Both the position numbers and the translations under genes were made by a program. A stretch of DNA of 64,000 bases from Ilumatobacteraceae bacterium (GTDB lineage: Bacteria > Actinomycetota > Acidimicrobiia > Acidimicrobiales > Ilumatobacteraceae), in contig JAWPMO010000001.1 in assembly GCA_033344875.1 (NCBI GenBank), positions 3,001,595 through 3,065,594 on the forward strand, in the 5' to 3' direction. Below the pieces are notes generated by a model that ran no database searches, was not told where the DNA came from, and saw only the letters and a program-made list of their open reading frames with translations. How positions within the stretch are numbered: position 1 is the stretch's first letter; each line of letters begins with the position of its first letter. Below, piece by piece: positions 34,753 to 43,246 of this stretch.

Positions 34753-35322
34753 ATGACCGAACGTGCGATCTCCCGCTTCGACGTCCCCGAGCTCGACGAT
34801 CTGCCCGACGACATCCGCGAGCAGATCCTGGCCGTCCAGGAGAAGTCGGGGTTCGTCCCCAACGTGTTCCTCGCGTTCGCCCGCCGTCCGGCGGAGTTCC
34901 GGGCGTTCTTCGCGTTCCACGACGCATTGATGGACAGCAACGAGGGGCTCTCGAAAGCCGAACGGGAACTGATCGTGGTCGCCACGTCGGCCGCCAACGG
35001 CTGCCTGTACTGCGTGGTCGCGCACGGTGCGATCCTGCGGATACGCACCAAGAACCCATTGCTCGCCGACCAGGTCGCGACCAACCCGGCCAAGGCGGAT
35101 CTGAGCGAACGCGAGCGGCACATCGTCGACTTCGCGCTCAAGGTCGCGACCGACTCGGCGAACGTCGGCGACGCCGATCTCGCAGCGATGCGGGCACTCG
35201 GATTCACCGACGACGAGATCTGGGACATCGGCGCGATCACGGCCCTGTTCGCGCTCTCGAACCGGTACGCCAACTTCACCGGCATGCGACCGAACGACGA
35301 GTTCTACGGGATGGCTCGCTGA
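34753..35322 (+). CDS. AhpD/carboxymuconolactone-decarboxylase-like peroxidase-related protein
   Basis: 189 residues, all helical. The redox motif is CLYCVVAHGAIL (CxxC with His four residues on), preceded by LSKAERELIVVATSAANG. This is the signature of peroxidase-related AhpD-fold enzymes (uncharacterised peroxidase-related family). It probably reduces peroxides using a thiol partner. Start MTERAISRF was chosen to match the family N-terminus (FDVPELDDLP). Confidence 0.88.
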   Translation: MTERAISRFDVPELDDLPDDIREQILAVQEKSGFVPNVFLAFARRPAEFRAFFAFHDALMDSNEGLSKAERELIVVATSAANGCLYCVVAHGAILRIRTKNPLLADQVATNPAKADLSERERHIVDFALKVATDSANVGDADLAAMRALGFTDDEIWDIGAITALFALSNRYANFTGMRPNDEFYGMAR

Positions 35323-35375
35323 GACTTCTCGACATCGGCGCGAACCGGATCGGCTTCGGCTCCGAACTGTTGGAC

Positions 35376-36185
35376 GTGAACACCTTCCGAAGCTCTGCCC
35401 GAACTGCGATGACACTCGGCGCCGGCCTCGCGCTCACGCTCGCCGCATGTGGCGGCGGTGACGACGCCGCCGAGCCCGAGGATCCCGGGGCGACCACGAG
35501 CGTGGCCGACGGCGCGGACGACGTGCCGACGCAGCCGGCGACCATCACGGCCGAAGCGCAGGAAGGTGACGGCACGACCGTCGTCGTGGCCGGCGTCGAT
35601 CTCCCGGCACCGGGCTTCATCGCGGTCCATGCGGACGGAGGCGGTTCTCCCGGTCCCGTCATCGGTGTGAGCGAACTGCTGCCCGAGGGCAGCAGCAGCG
35701 ACGTCACGATCGCGCTCGACGAGCCGCTGGCGGCCGACGCGGTGGTCTATCCGATGGCGCACATCGACACGAACGCCAACGGCGTCTACGAGTTCGGGAG
35801 CGTCGACGGGGTCGACGGTCCGGCGGTGACCGCCGACGGCGACGTCGCCGTCGTCGCCGCGAACGTGGGGGTCGCCTCCTCCGATCCTGCGGACTCCGCG
35901 GACCCTGCCGACTCGGCCGATGCCTCCGACAGCGCGTCGGGGAACACGATCACGATCTCCGACTTCTCGTTCGACGGCGTCACCGAGGTGGCGGTCGGCA
36001 CGACGGTCGTCGTGACCAACACCGATGCCGCTCCGCACACGTGGACGGCCGAGGACGGAACGTTCGACTCCGGCGCCCTGAGTCAGGACGAATCGTTCGA
36101 GTTCACGTTCACCGAACCGGGCGAGTTCGCATACTTCTGCAACTTCCACCCCTCGATGACGGGCACGATCGTCGTCACCGGCTGA
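35376..36185 (+). CDS. two-domain cupredoxin lipoprotein
   Basis: 269 residues. From the GTG the N-terminus is MNTFRSSARTAMTLGAGLALTLAACG, a lipoprotein signal with Cys25. Domain one (about 45-165) is a beta-sandwich with GFIAVHADGGG and AHIDTNANGVYEF, resembling DUF7282-type extracellular domains. A Ser/Asp/Ala-rich linker follows. Domain two (about 190-269) is plastocyanin-like with copper ligands in PHTW and YFCNFHPSM (His, Cys, His, Met). It should carry electrons or store copper outside the membrane. GTG is preferred to the ATG 11 codons later because it supplies the basic N-region of the signal. Confidence 0.85.
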   Translation: MNTFRSSARTAMTLGAGLALTLAACGGGDDAAEPEDPGATTSVADGADDVPTQPATITAEAQEGDGTTVVVAGVDLPAPGFIAVHADGGGSPGPVIGVSELLPEGSSSDVTIALDEPLAADAVVYPMAHIDTNANGVYEFGSVDGVDGPAVTADGDVAVVAANVGVASSDPADSADPADSADASDSASGNTITISDFSFDGVTEVAVGTTVVVTNTDAAPHTWTAEDGTFDSGALSQDESFEFTFTEPGEFAYFCNFHPSMTGTIVVTG

Positions 36186-36260
36186 CCAGCAGTCGCTCGG
36201 CGGGGCCGGAGGCGGAATAGGTTTCGTCGGGGTCCGGTTGAGGAACTGTTACGCCTGATA

Positions 36261-36274
36261 CCGGTTCGAACCGG
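36261..36274. promoter_or_regulatory. 14-bp perfect palindrome upstream of the LprG-like gene
   Basis: CCGGTTCGAACCGG, 22 bp before the ATG of the LprG-like/MFS operon. It could be an operator or a small hairpin in the leader. No matching copy was seen elsewhere in the window. Confidence 0.4.
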
Positions 36275-36296
36275 GGGTGTGGCAGGAGGAACGTCC

Positions 36297-37106
36297 ATGA
36301 CCGACCAACGACGCACCGATCGTGCGTCACTGTTCGCCACCGGAGCCGTCGCAGTTGCGACACTCGCCCTGATCACCACCTTCGTGGTGGTCGTGCGGTC
36401 CGGCTCCGGCTCGGCGAGCCGTGCAGACGACGAGACGACCGAGGTCGTCGACCTCGACGACGGTGCCGTCGCCGACCCCGCCGTCGACCCGCGCGCGCTG
36501 ATGCAGCGTTCCGCGACGGCGATGTCGGAGGTGACCAGCGTCGAGTTCCGACTCCAACGCTCCGGCGCTCCCGTCTTCATCGATCAGTTCGAAGAGATCG
36601 CGCTCGACGGACTGCGTGGCCAGTTCACGGTGCCGACCAAGGCGCAGGCCGAACTCACGGTGACCGTCAGCGGCAACCTGCCGACCAAGATCGGCGCCGT
36701 CGCGATCGACACCGAGGTCTGGATCTCCAACCCGGTCACCGGCGATTTCGAGACCCTTCCGGCCGGCTACGACATCGACCCCTCGCGCTTCTTCGATCCG
36801 GAAGACGGCTGGCAGCCGCTGATCGCCAACCTGCGCGACGTCGAACTCGTCGGCATCGACGACCGAGGCGGTGACCGCTACCGCGTGCGCGGGGTCGCCG
36901 ACGCCGCCGACGTTCGCAACATCACCGTCGACCTCGTGCGCGATCAGGACGTGCCGGTCGACTTCTGGATCCACCCCACCACGGCGCTCGTGACCGCCGC
37001 CGAGTTCACCACGCAGATCGACGGCGCCGATGCCCGGTGGGAACTCGAACTCGCCGAGTACGGCGACAGCTTCACGATCGAACCGCCGGAGAACGTGCGT
37101 GACTGA
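36297..37106 (+). CDS. LppX/LprAFG-family (LprG-like) lipid-carrier protein, membrane-anchored
   Basis: 269 residues. A membrane helix (about 18-41) leads to an acidic linker and then an LprG-type fold: LMQRSATAMSEVTSVEFRLQ, GQFTVP.KAQAELTVTV, and WISNPVTGDFETLPAGY. In mycobacteria LprG carries triacylated lipids across the periplasm for the P55 exporter. Here no lipobox cysteine is present, so it seems anchored by an uncleaved helix. AGGAGGA precedes the ATG. The end overlaps the MFS gene by 8 bp, matching the lprG-p55 operon. Confidence 0.8.
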   Translation: MTDQRRTDRASLFATGAVAVATLALITTFVVVVRSGSGSASRADDETTEVVDLDDGAVADPAVDPRALMQRSATAMSEVTSVEFRLQRSGAPVFIDQFEEIALDGLRGQFTVPTKAQAELTVTVSGNLPTKIGAVAIDTEVWISNPVTGDFETLPAGYDIDPSRFFDPEDGWQPLIANLRDVELVGIDDRGGDRYRVRGVADAADVRNITVDLVRDQDVPVDFWIHPTTALVTAAEFTTQIDGADARWELELAEYGDSFTIEPPENVRD

Positions 37107-39459
37107 CACCACCGAGATCTCGATCGACTCCGGCCGACGCCGCCCCTCCCCGGGAGCGATCCTCGCGGTCGTCGGCTTCAGCGTCTTCGTCGCGGCCGAC
37201 GACCTCACGGTCGTGTCGACGATGCTGCGACCGATCATCGGCGATCTCGGCCTCGTGCTGCCCGACGGGCTCGACGACGCGGCGTGGATCGTCAACGCGT
37301 ACCTGATCGCGTTCGTCGCGATCATGCCGATCGCCGGTCGCATCAGCGACGTGCTCGGCCGACGACGGACCTTCGTCGGCGCGTACCTCCTGTTCCTCGT
37401 CGGCACGATCCTGATCCCGCTGTCGGTCGAGTTCGACTCGGCGTTCGGATGGTTCCTGACCGGTCGGGTGATGACGGCGATCGGCGGTGGGGCCATGGTG
37501 CCCGTCGCGCTCGCTGTCGTCGGCGACGTCTACCCGGAGGGAAAGCGTGCCCGTGCCCTCGGCACGCTCGGTGCGATCGAGACGATGGGCTGGGTCTGGG
37601 GTCCGCTGTACGGCGCCATGCTCGTCCGCTTCCTCTCGTGGCAGTGGCAGTTCTGGCTGAACATCCCGTTCGCGATCGCCGGCCTGGCCGCGTCGTGGTG
37701 GGCGCTCGAGGGTCACGACCGCCCCGAGCATCGGCAACGGATCGACTGGCTCGGTGCCGTCCTCCTGACGGTCACGTTGGTCAGCCTCAACGTCGCGCTC
37801 CTGGGATCGGCCGAGATCCAGAGCGTGAACGGCCTCTCCGAACTGACGGGTGAGGGCACCGACTGGCGGTTCCTCTACCTCGTCGCACTGGGTGCCGGGG
37901 TGGCGTTCGTGTGGCAGCAGCGGCGGAGCGACCACCCGCTGTTCGACCGACGCCTCTTCCGCGGCCGCAACCTCCTGATCGCGCTGTTCGTGAACTTCGT
38001 CGTCGGTGCTGCGCTCGTGATCGCGATGGTCGACGTGCCGTTGTTCATCAACTCCGTCGAGCTCGATCTCGAGCGCTCGGCGGTGGTCGCCGGATCGATC
38101 CTGTCGGCGCTGACCGCGGCGATGGCGGTCATGTCGTACGTCGGGGGCCGCGCGACCGAACGATGGTGGTACCGACCTCCGGTGCTCGCCGGCCTCGCCA
38201 TGTCGACCGGCGCCTACGCGTGGATGGGTGCCACCTGGACGTCCGACACGTCGTACCCGGTGTTCGCGATCCAGCTCGCACTGCTCGGTGGCGGTTTCGG
38301 CCTCACGGTCGCTCCGACCACCAGCGCCGTCGTCGACGCCGCGCCGTCCGATCAGCGTGGCGCCGCAGCTTCGGTCGTGATGGTCGTCCGGTTGATGGGC
38401 TTCAGCGTCGGACTGTCGGCGCTGACGGCATGGGGCCTCGCCCGCTTCAACGACCTGCGATCGACGATCGACCTCCCCAGCATCACCGACCCCGGCTTCG
38501 AGGCCGCCGTCACCGAAGCCCAAGAGACCTTGACCGCGCAGGCCATCGCCGAGACGTTCACCGCCGCTGCGGTCGTCATCGGCGCCGGCCTGCTCGCGAC
38601 CGCCGCCATGAAGCGGCGAAACGGAGACACGAACATGGATACCGAACGCACCCCCGACGAGGTCGACGCACCGATCGAATCGCACGACGATGCGCCGATC
38701 GATTCGCACGACGTGGCCGAGCCGGTTCCGATCGGCGAGGCGGAGCCGGTGTCGTCGGCGACCCGGTCCGAGATCGACGCGCTCGCGACCCGCATGAACG
38801 TGCTGATCGGGCTGCTCGCCGTGCTGCTGGTCGGTGCGTTCGTCGTGATCGCCCTGATGATGTCGCGCGTCGCGGACGCACAGGACGACGCCGCCGCCGC
38901 CCGGTCCGCGCTGGAGTCGACCGAGCAGGACCTCGCGACCACCCAGGCCGACCTCGAACGGGTCGAAGCGGGCGCCGCGCTGTACGCGTCACAGATCACC
39001 GGCTTCCAGGAGCAGCTCGTCGCTCTCGAACCGCAGGTGTCCGCCGGCGTCGAGGAAGCGATCGCCGGGCTGCGCGAATTCGGCGACTCGACCATCGCGT
39101 TCGACGTGGAGATCGACGAGGTGATCCCGGTCAAGACCGACATCCTCCTCGACCGTGTGGTCCAGGTGCCGATCAAGACGACGATCCCGATCAACGAGTC
39201 GTTCGACACCACGATCACGATCGACACACCGTTCGGTGGGATCCCGCTCGACGTGAACGTGCCCGTCGACGTCGACGTGCCGGTCGACCTCGTGGTCGAC
39301 ATCCCGATCAACGAGACCGTCGAACTCGACGAGGAGTTCCCGGTGCAGCTCGACGTGCCGATCGCGATCGAGGTGCGCGACACCGAACTCGCGAGTCTGA
39401 CCGACTCGCTCGCAGCCGGCCTCGAAGCCCTCCAGGACGTCCTCACCGGCCTCGGCTGA
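37099..39459 (+). CDS. P55-like MFS exporter fused to an extracytoplasmic coiled-coil/beta-repeat domain
   Basis: 786 residues. Residues 1-505 are a DHA2-type MFS transporter (about 14 helices) with the motif-A loop GRISDVLGRRR and the family VAADDLTVVSTMLRPI start. P55-type pumps export lipids and drugs with LprG. After a short acidic cytoplasmic linker comes an extra helix (about 566-588), a coiled coil (590-655), then about 100 residues of alternating Val/Ile-Pro strands (VPIKTTIPIN, NVPVDVDVPVDL). An internal ATG at 38635 follows GGAGA, so the tail could also be made separately. The GTG start is set by the 8-bp overlap with the LprG-like gene. The C-terminal part is not normal for the family. 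Confidence 0.82.
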   Translation: MTDTTEISIDSGRRRPSPGAILAVVGFSVFVAADDLTVVSTMLRPIIGDLGLVLPDGLDDAAWIVNAYLIAFVAIMPIAGRISDVLGRRRTFVGAYLLFLVGTILIPLSVEFDSAFGWFLTGRVMTAIGGGAMVPVALAVVGDVYPEGKRARALGTLGAIETMGWVWGPLYGAMLVRFLSWQWQFWLNIPFAIAGLAASWWALEGHDRPEHRQRIDWLGAVLLTVTLVSLNVALLGSAEIQSVNGLSELTGEGTDWRFLYLVALGAGVAFVWQQRRSDHPLFDRRLFRGRNLLIALFVNFVVGAALVIAMVDVPLFINSVELDLERSAVVAGSILSALTAAMAVMSYVGGRATERWWYRPPVLAGLAMSTGAYAWMGATWTSDTSYPVFAIQLALLGGGFGLTVAPTTSAVVDAAPSDQRGAAASVVMVVRLMGFSVGLSALTAWGLARFNDLRSTIDLPSITDPGFEAAVTEAQETLTAQAIAETFTAAAVVIGAGLLATAAMKRRNGDTNMDTERTPDEVDAPIESHDDAPIDSHDVAEPVPIGEAEPVSSATRSEIDALATRMNVLIGLLAVLLVGAFVVIALMMSRVADAQDDAAAARSALESTEQDLATTQADLERVEAGAALYASQITGFQEQLVALEPQVSAGVEEAIAGLREFGDSTIAFDVEIDEVIPVKTDILLDRVVQVPIKTTIPINESFDTTITIDTPFGGIPLDVNVPVDVDVPVDLVVDIPINETVELDEEFPVQLDVPIAIEVRDTELASLTDSLAAGLEALQDVLTGLG

Positions 39460-39488
39460 CACGGCGCGATCGGTCCCTGAACGCGCAA

Positions 39489-39526
39489 ACGCACCCGGGA
39501 CCGCCGAGCGGCGCGACCGGGTGCGT
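39489..39526. terminator. hairpin after the MFS gene
   Basis: ACGCACCCGG pairs with CCGGGTGCGT (10 bp) around an 18-nt loop that itself holds CCGC-CGA-GCGG. It lies 30 bp after the exporter stop and could also serve the convergent small gene. Confidence 0.7.
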
Positions 39527-39573
39527 GGGTGTCGGTGACTCGGCGCCATCCACGGTGGCACCGGGTTGGTGGA

Positions 39574-39738
39574 TCAGCGCAGGCTGGACTGCAGCGACGA
39601 CTGCATGTTCGACCGAGCGGACTCGAGCGACTTGCGGGCGGCACCGAGGTCGGCGAAGGTGCCGGACGAGCGGGCGTCTTCCCGCCGGCGCCACGCCGAC
39701 AGGAGGTGCTGGAAAGCGTGGTTCTGGAGAGCGTTCAT
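39574..39738 (-). CDS. small hypothetical protein
   Basis: 54 residues from the ATG at 39738 (MNALQNHAFQHLLSAWRRREDAR...). It is predicted to be mostly helical, with a charged middle and a Ser/Gln-rich end (SNMQSSLQSSLR). It diverges from the Lrp regulator across an AT-rich promoter region, which supports real transcription. No family recognised; an Lrp target is possible. Confidence 0.5.
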   Translation of the reverse strand: MNALQNHAFQHLLSAWRRREDARSSGTFADLGAARKSLESARSNMQSSLQSSLR

Positions 39739-39861
39739 GTCCACAACGCTATGACCGACGCCGCATCCGGCCAATTTCGGAACCATCGTTGTTCTGTTTG
39801 AATTCCGTCAATTGCCTTGGATTTCATTGTCATTTGCCTGATCACATGCGAAAGTCACTGC
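39739..39861. promoter_or_regulatory. AT-rich divergent regulatory region of the Lrp gene
   Basis: 123 bp markedly richer in A/T than its surroundings (for example 39773-39840: GAATTCC, CAATTGCC, ATTTCATTGTCATTTG). Lrp/AsnC regulators usually bind AT-rich DNA next to their own gene, so autoregulation and control of the small divergent gene are likely. Confidence 0.45.
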
Positions 39862-40320
39862 ATGTCAGCAATCGACCTGGATGACATCAACATCGAGCTG
39901 CTCGATCTGCTGCAACTCGACGGTCGCATGTCGTACCGCGAACTCGGTGAACGGGTCGGTCTGAGCGCCCCGGCGGTGACCGAACGGGTTCGCCGACTCG
40001 AGGAGCTCGGCGTCATCAAGGGGTACCGGGCGGTCGTCGACTACGAGCAGCTCGGCTTCCCGTTGCTGTGCGTGATCCGTCTCAACGCCCGCCCGGGTGT
40101 CGACGACGTGATCGAGGCCATGCCCGAGGTCATCGAGTCCAACCGCGTCACCGGCTCCGAGTCGCACGTCGTCCGCCTCCGGGCCCGGAGCACCGGTCAC
40201 CTCGAGGCGTTGCTGCAGCACCTGTGGGAGTACGGCGACTCGACCACCAACATCGTCACGAGTTCGCCGGTGCCGCGCCGACCGATGCATCTCCGACGAG
40301 CGCTGTCGGCCCGGACCTGA
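39862..40320 (+). CDS. Lrp/AsnC-family regulator
   Basis: 152 residues. An N-terminal HTH (about 12-55: DDINIELLDLLQLDGRMSYRELGERVGLSAPAVTERVRRLEELGVIKGY) is followed by a RAM effector domain (LLCVIRLNARPG...VTGSESHVVRLRARS). The family senses amino acids and controls their transport or degradation. The ATG at 39862 lies after the AT-rich control region. It converges with the ABC binding-protein gene. Confidence 0.92.
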   Translation: MSAIDLDDINIELLDLLQLDGRMSYRELGERVGLSAPAVTERVRRLEELGVIKGYRAVVDYEQLGFPLLCVIRLNARPGVDDVIEAMPEVIESNRVTGSESHVVRLRARSTGHLEALLQHLWEYGDSTTNIVTSSPVPRRPMHLRRALSART

Positions 40321-40343
40321 ACCGACCTGGGACGCGAAACCGC

Positions 40344-40363
40344 CGGGCCGGTTGCCCGGCCCG
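40344..40363. terminator. hairpin between Lrp and ABC binding-protein genes
   Basis: CGGGCCG pairs with CGGCCCG around GTTGCC. It lies between convergent stops and probably works in both directions. Confidence 0.65.
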
Positions 40364-40400
40364 ACGGCATCGATGTTGGTGTTGGTGACCGACCCGAGGG

Positions 40401-41645
40401 TCAGTTGCCGCCCTCGTTCAAGGTGACCTCGATCGCCGTGAAACCGGAACCGGTCGTGTCGTCACCGGTCTGGATGTGGGTCCACGCCTCCTCGACGATC
40501 TCGTTGGTGTACGCACCCTCGGTCGGCGGCGCGGTGAGCACCGTGGCGCCTTCGAGGTTCGGCGTGCCCTGGGCGATCTCGACCGTGCGATCCCAGGCGG
40601 CCGGGTCGATGTAGCCGATGCCGTTCTCGGACGGCCAGATCAGCTTGTTGACCTCGTTGGTCTGCCACAGCTGGTGGCTGGCACCGAGCGTCGGGCCGGC
40701 GGCGAGCACGATGTCGGCGCACTCCTGCACGTTGTCGCGGCAGTACATCCAACCCTCCATCGAGGCGGCGACGAACGACACGGCGAGCGACCGATAGTCC
40801 TCGTCGTTGGCGAGCTTGTCGGCATCGGCCCAGATCGCGTCCTGGAGCATGCCCACGCCGACGTCTTCGTAGCTGATCACGTTGAAGTCGTCTGGCGTGT
40901 AGAGCTCACCGGTGTCGGGGTTGATCGCTTCGAGGACCTGGGCGTACTCGTTGTACGTCATGGCCTCGGCGGCGTCGATGTCGCCTTCGAGCAGCGCGAC
41001 CATGTCGAAGTTCTGGCCGACCAACTCGACGTCGGAGGCCGGGTCGAGACCCTCGGCGCCGAGTGCGGCGAAGACCTCGTACTCGTTGCCGAAACCCCAG
41101 TTGCCGATCTTCTTGCCGGCGAAGTCGGCGGGCGACGTGATGCCGGCGTCGGCGAACGACACCTGCAGGGTGCCGGAGCGCTGGAAGATCTGGGCGATGT
41201 TCACGATGTTCGCCCCGGCTTCACGGCTGGCCAGCGCCTTCGGCACCCACGCGAGCGCGAAGTCGACGTCACCGTTGGCGAGCTGCGTCTGCGGCACGAT
41301 GTCGAGACCGCCTTCGACGATCGTGACGTCGAGGCAATGGTTCTCGTAGAAGCCCTGGTCGACGGCGGCGTAGTAGCCGGCGAACTGAGCCTGCGTGAAC
41401 CACTGGAGCTGCAGGCTCGCCTCGCGCGGCGTCTCGCACTCCATCGCCATGTCGTCGCTCATGTCATCGGACATGTCGTCGCTCATGTCGTCGCTCATGT
41501 CGTCGGAGGTGTCCTCCGCCGGCGGGTCGGTGGCCGCTGGTGTGGCGTCGTCGTCGTCACCCCCGCAGGCGGTCGCGACGAGGGCCAGCGCCGCGAGTGC
41601 GCCGACCGCCCTGGTGATCGTTCGAGTGTTCCTTCGTGTGTTCAT
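40401..41645 (-). CDS. NMT1/THI5-type ABC substrate-binding lipoprotein
   Basis: 414 residues. The lipoprotein signal ends at Cys27 (ALVATAC). A low-complexity acidic segment with repeated Asp-Asp-Met-Ser (about 48-68) precedes an NMT1/THI5 fold: LQLQWFTQAQFAGYYAAVDQGFYE, VDFALAWVPKAL, GNWGFGNEYEVFAALGAEG. Relatives bind pyrimidine, sulfonate or nitrate-type ligands. The start overlaps the permease stop by four bases. Proximity to dihydropyrimidinase genes suggests a pyrimidine or hydantoin ligand; this is an inference. Confidence 0.85.
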   Translation of the reverse strand: MNTRRNTRTITRAVGALAALALVATACGGDDDDATPAATDPPAEDTSDDMSDDMSDDMSDDMSDDMAMECETPREASLQLQWFTQAQFAGYYAAVDQGFYENHCLDVTIVEGGLDIVPQTQLANGDVDFALAWVPKALASREAGANIVNIAQIFQRSGTLQVSFADAGITSPADFAGKKIGNWGFGNEYEVFAALGAEGLDPASDVELVGQNFDMVALLEGDIDAAEAMTYNEYAQVLEAINPDTGELYTPDDFNVISYEDVGVGMLQDAIWADADKLANDEDYRSLAVSFVAASMEGWMYCRDNVQECADIVLAAGPTLGASHQLWQTNEVNKLIWPSENGIGYIDPAAWDRTVEIAQGTPNLEGATVLTAPPTEGAYTNEIVEEAWTHIQTGDDTTGSGFTAIEVTLNEGGN

Positions 41646-42427
41646 GCTGTTGCTCCCCCGGGGACGGATCCCCGTCTGTGTGTGGTGATGGCCTCCAAGG
41701 CGATGGAGACGAGATAGAACGCCAGGCCGAGCAGGCACGCACCGATCACGTATGCCCAGGCAACGGCCGTCTTGGAGTTCGCGAAGTTGGACGGGATGAA
41801 GTAGCCGAGACCGTTCTGGCGGCCGCCGAAGTATTCCGAGACGAAGGCGGTGATCACGGCGGTCGGCGCCGCGATCTTGAGGGCCGTGAACAGGTACGGC
41901 AGCGCATTCGGGATACGCGTCTTCAGGAGGATCATGGTCGGCGAGGCAGCATACGACCGCATCAACTCCAAGTGCGTCGCGTGCACCTGGCGCAGTCCCT
42001 TGGCGACGTTGGTCAACACGATGAAGAACACGATCAACGTCACCATCAGGCGGCGCGGGATCTCACTCGTGCTCGCGTACATGTTCTGGAACACGGCGAC
42101 CAGGACGACGATCGGGATCGCGTTGAGCGCCACTGCGAGCGGCGACACGAGTTCGTTGAGCAGGTTGAACCGCATCAGCAGGAAGCTGGCAGCGACGCCC
42201 AACAGCGTGCCGGCGACCAACCCGACCAGGGCGTTGGACCCCGACACGAACGCGGCGCTGCGGATCAACCCCGGGTTGTCGACGAACGCATCCCAGATCG
42301 CCGATGGTGCCGGCAGGAAGTACGGCTTCAGGTCGAACCCCTTCACGGTCGCTTCCCACGCGACGACGAAGAGCACGCCGAACATCGCCGGCGGCACGAC
42401 GGTGACGAGCAGGCGACGAACACTCAT
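41642..42427 (-). CDS. ABC transporter permease (NitT/TauT type)
   Basis: 261 residues, about six helices. The EAA loop is MRSYAASPTMILLKTRIPNALPYLFTALKIAAP. It overlaps the ATPase gene by 4 bp upstream and the binding-protein gene by 4 bp downstream, so it is a core operon member. It pairs with the second permease at 43247-44119 to form a heterodimeric channel. Confidence 0.88.
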   Translation of the reverse strand: MSVRRLLVTVVPPAMFGVLFVVAWEATVKGFDLKPYFLPAPSAIWDAFVDNPGLIRSAAFVSGSNALVGLVAGTLLGVAASFLLMRFNLLNELVSPLAVALNAIPIVVLVAVFQNMYASTSEIPRRLMVTLIVFFIVLTNVAKGLRQVHATHLELMRSYAASPTMILLKTRIPNALPYLFTALKIAAPTAVITAFVSEYFGGRQNGLGYFIPSNFANSKTAVAWAYVIGACLLGLAFYLVSIALEAITTHRRGSVPGGATA

Positions 42428-43218
42428 CGGTCGTCGACCCCGCCCCGTACCGCCTCGCCGCTGCGCAACGCCTCGCGCACTGCCGTGATCGACGAGTAGA
42501 AGTGGTCGTCCTCGCGGGTGTCCTCGTCGCGGCTCGGGCCCAGCCCGATGTCGACGATGTCGGTGATGCGACCGGGCCGCGGCGACATCACGACGACCCG
42601 ATCCGACAGATAGACGGCCTCGGGAATCGAGTGCGTCACGAACACGACCGTCGTCTTGGTCGCCGCACAGATGCGGAGCAACTCCGCCTGCATGTGTTCA
42701 CGGGTCATCTCGTCGAGCGCGCCGAACGGTTCGTCCATCAGCAGCAACTGCGGATGGGCGGCGAGCGCCCGAGCGATCGCGATCCGTTGCTGCATACCCC
42801 CCGAGAGTTGCCACGGCATGTGTCGGGAGAATTCCGGGAGCTTGACGAGTTCGAGCATCTCGTGTGCGCGCGCCCGGCGTTTCGCCTTGTCCCAGCCCTT
42901 CAACTCGAGCGGCAGCTCGATGTTCTTCTCGACCGACCGCCACTCGAACAGACCGGACTGCTGGAACGCCATGCCGTAGTCCTGGTCGAGTCGCGCCTGT
43001 GCCGCCGACTTGCCGTTGACCAACACGTCGCCGACCGTCGGCTCGATGAGGTTGGCGATCAGCCGCAACAGCGTCGACTTGCCGCAACCGGACGGGCCGA
43101 TCAGCGACACGAACTCACCCGGCTCGACCGTCAGCGTGACGTCGACGAGCGCGTCGACCTGATTCGCCTGCCCCTCGTTGAACGCCTTCGACACGCTGTT
43201 GACGACGACACCACTCAT
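42424..43218 (-). CDS. ABC transporter ATP-binding protein (NitT/TauT type)
   Basis: 264 residues. Walker A is GPSGCGKST, the Q-loop is in YGMAFQQSGLFEW, the signature is LSGGMQQR, Walker B is LLLMDEPFGALD, and the H-loop is in VTHSIPEAV. This subfamily energises taurine/nitrate/thiamine-precursor importers. The ATG at 43218 follows the first permease stop by 28 bp. The coding region overlaps the second permease by four bases. Confidence 0.92.
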   Translation of the reverse strand: MSGVVVNSVSKAFNEGQANQVDALVDVTLTVEPGEFVSLIGPSGCGKSTLLRLIANLIEPTVGDVLVNGKSAAQARLDQDYGMAFQQSGLFEWRSVEKNIELPLELKGWDKAKRRARAHEMLELVKLPEFSRHMPWQLSGGMQQRIAIARALAAHPQLLLMDEPFGALDEMTREHMQAELLRICAATKTTVVFVTHSIPEAVYLSDRVVVMSPRPGRITDIVDIGLGPSRDEDTREDDHFYSSITAVREALRSGEAVRGGVDDR

Positions 43219-43246
43219 GCACGTTCCTCCATGGGTACGAACTCCA

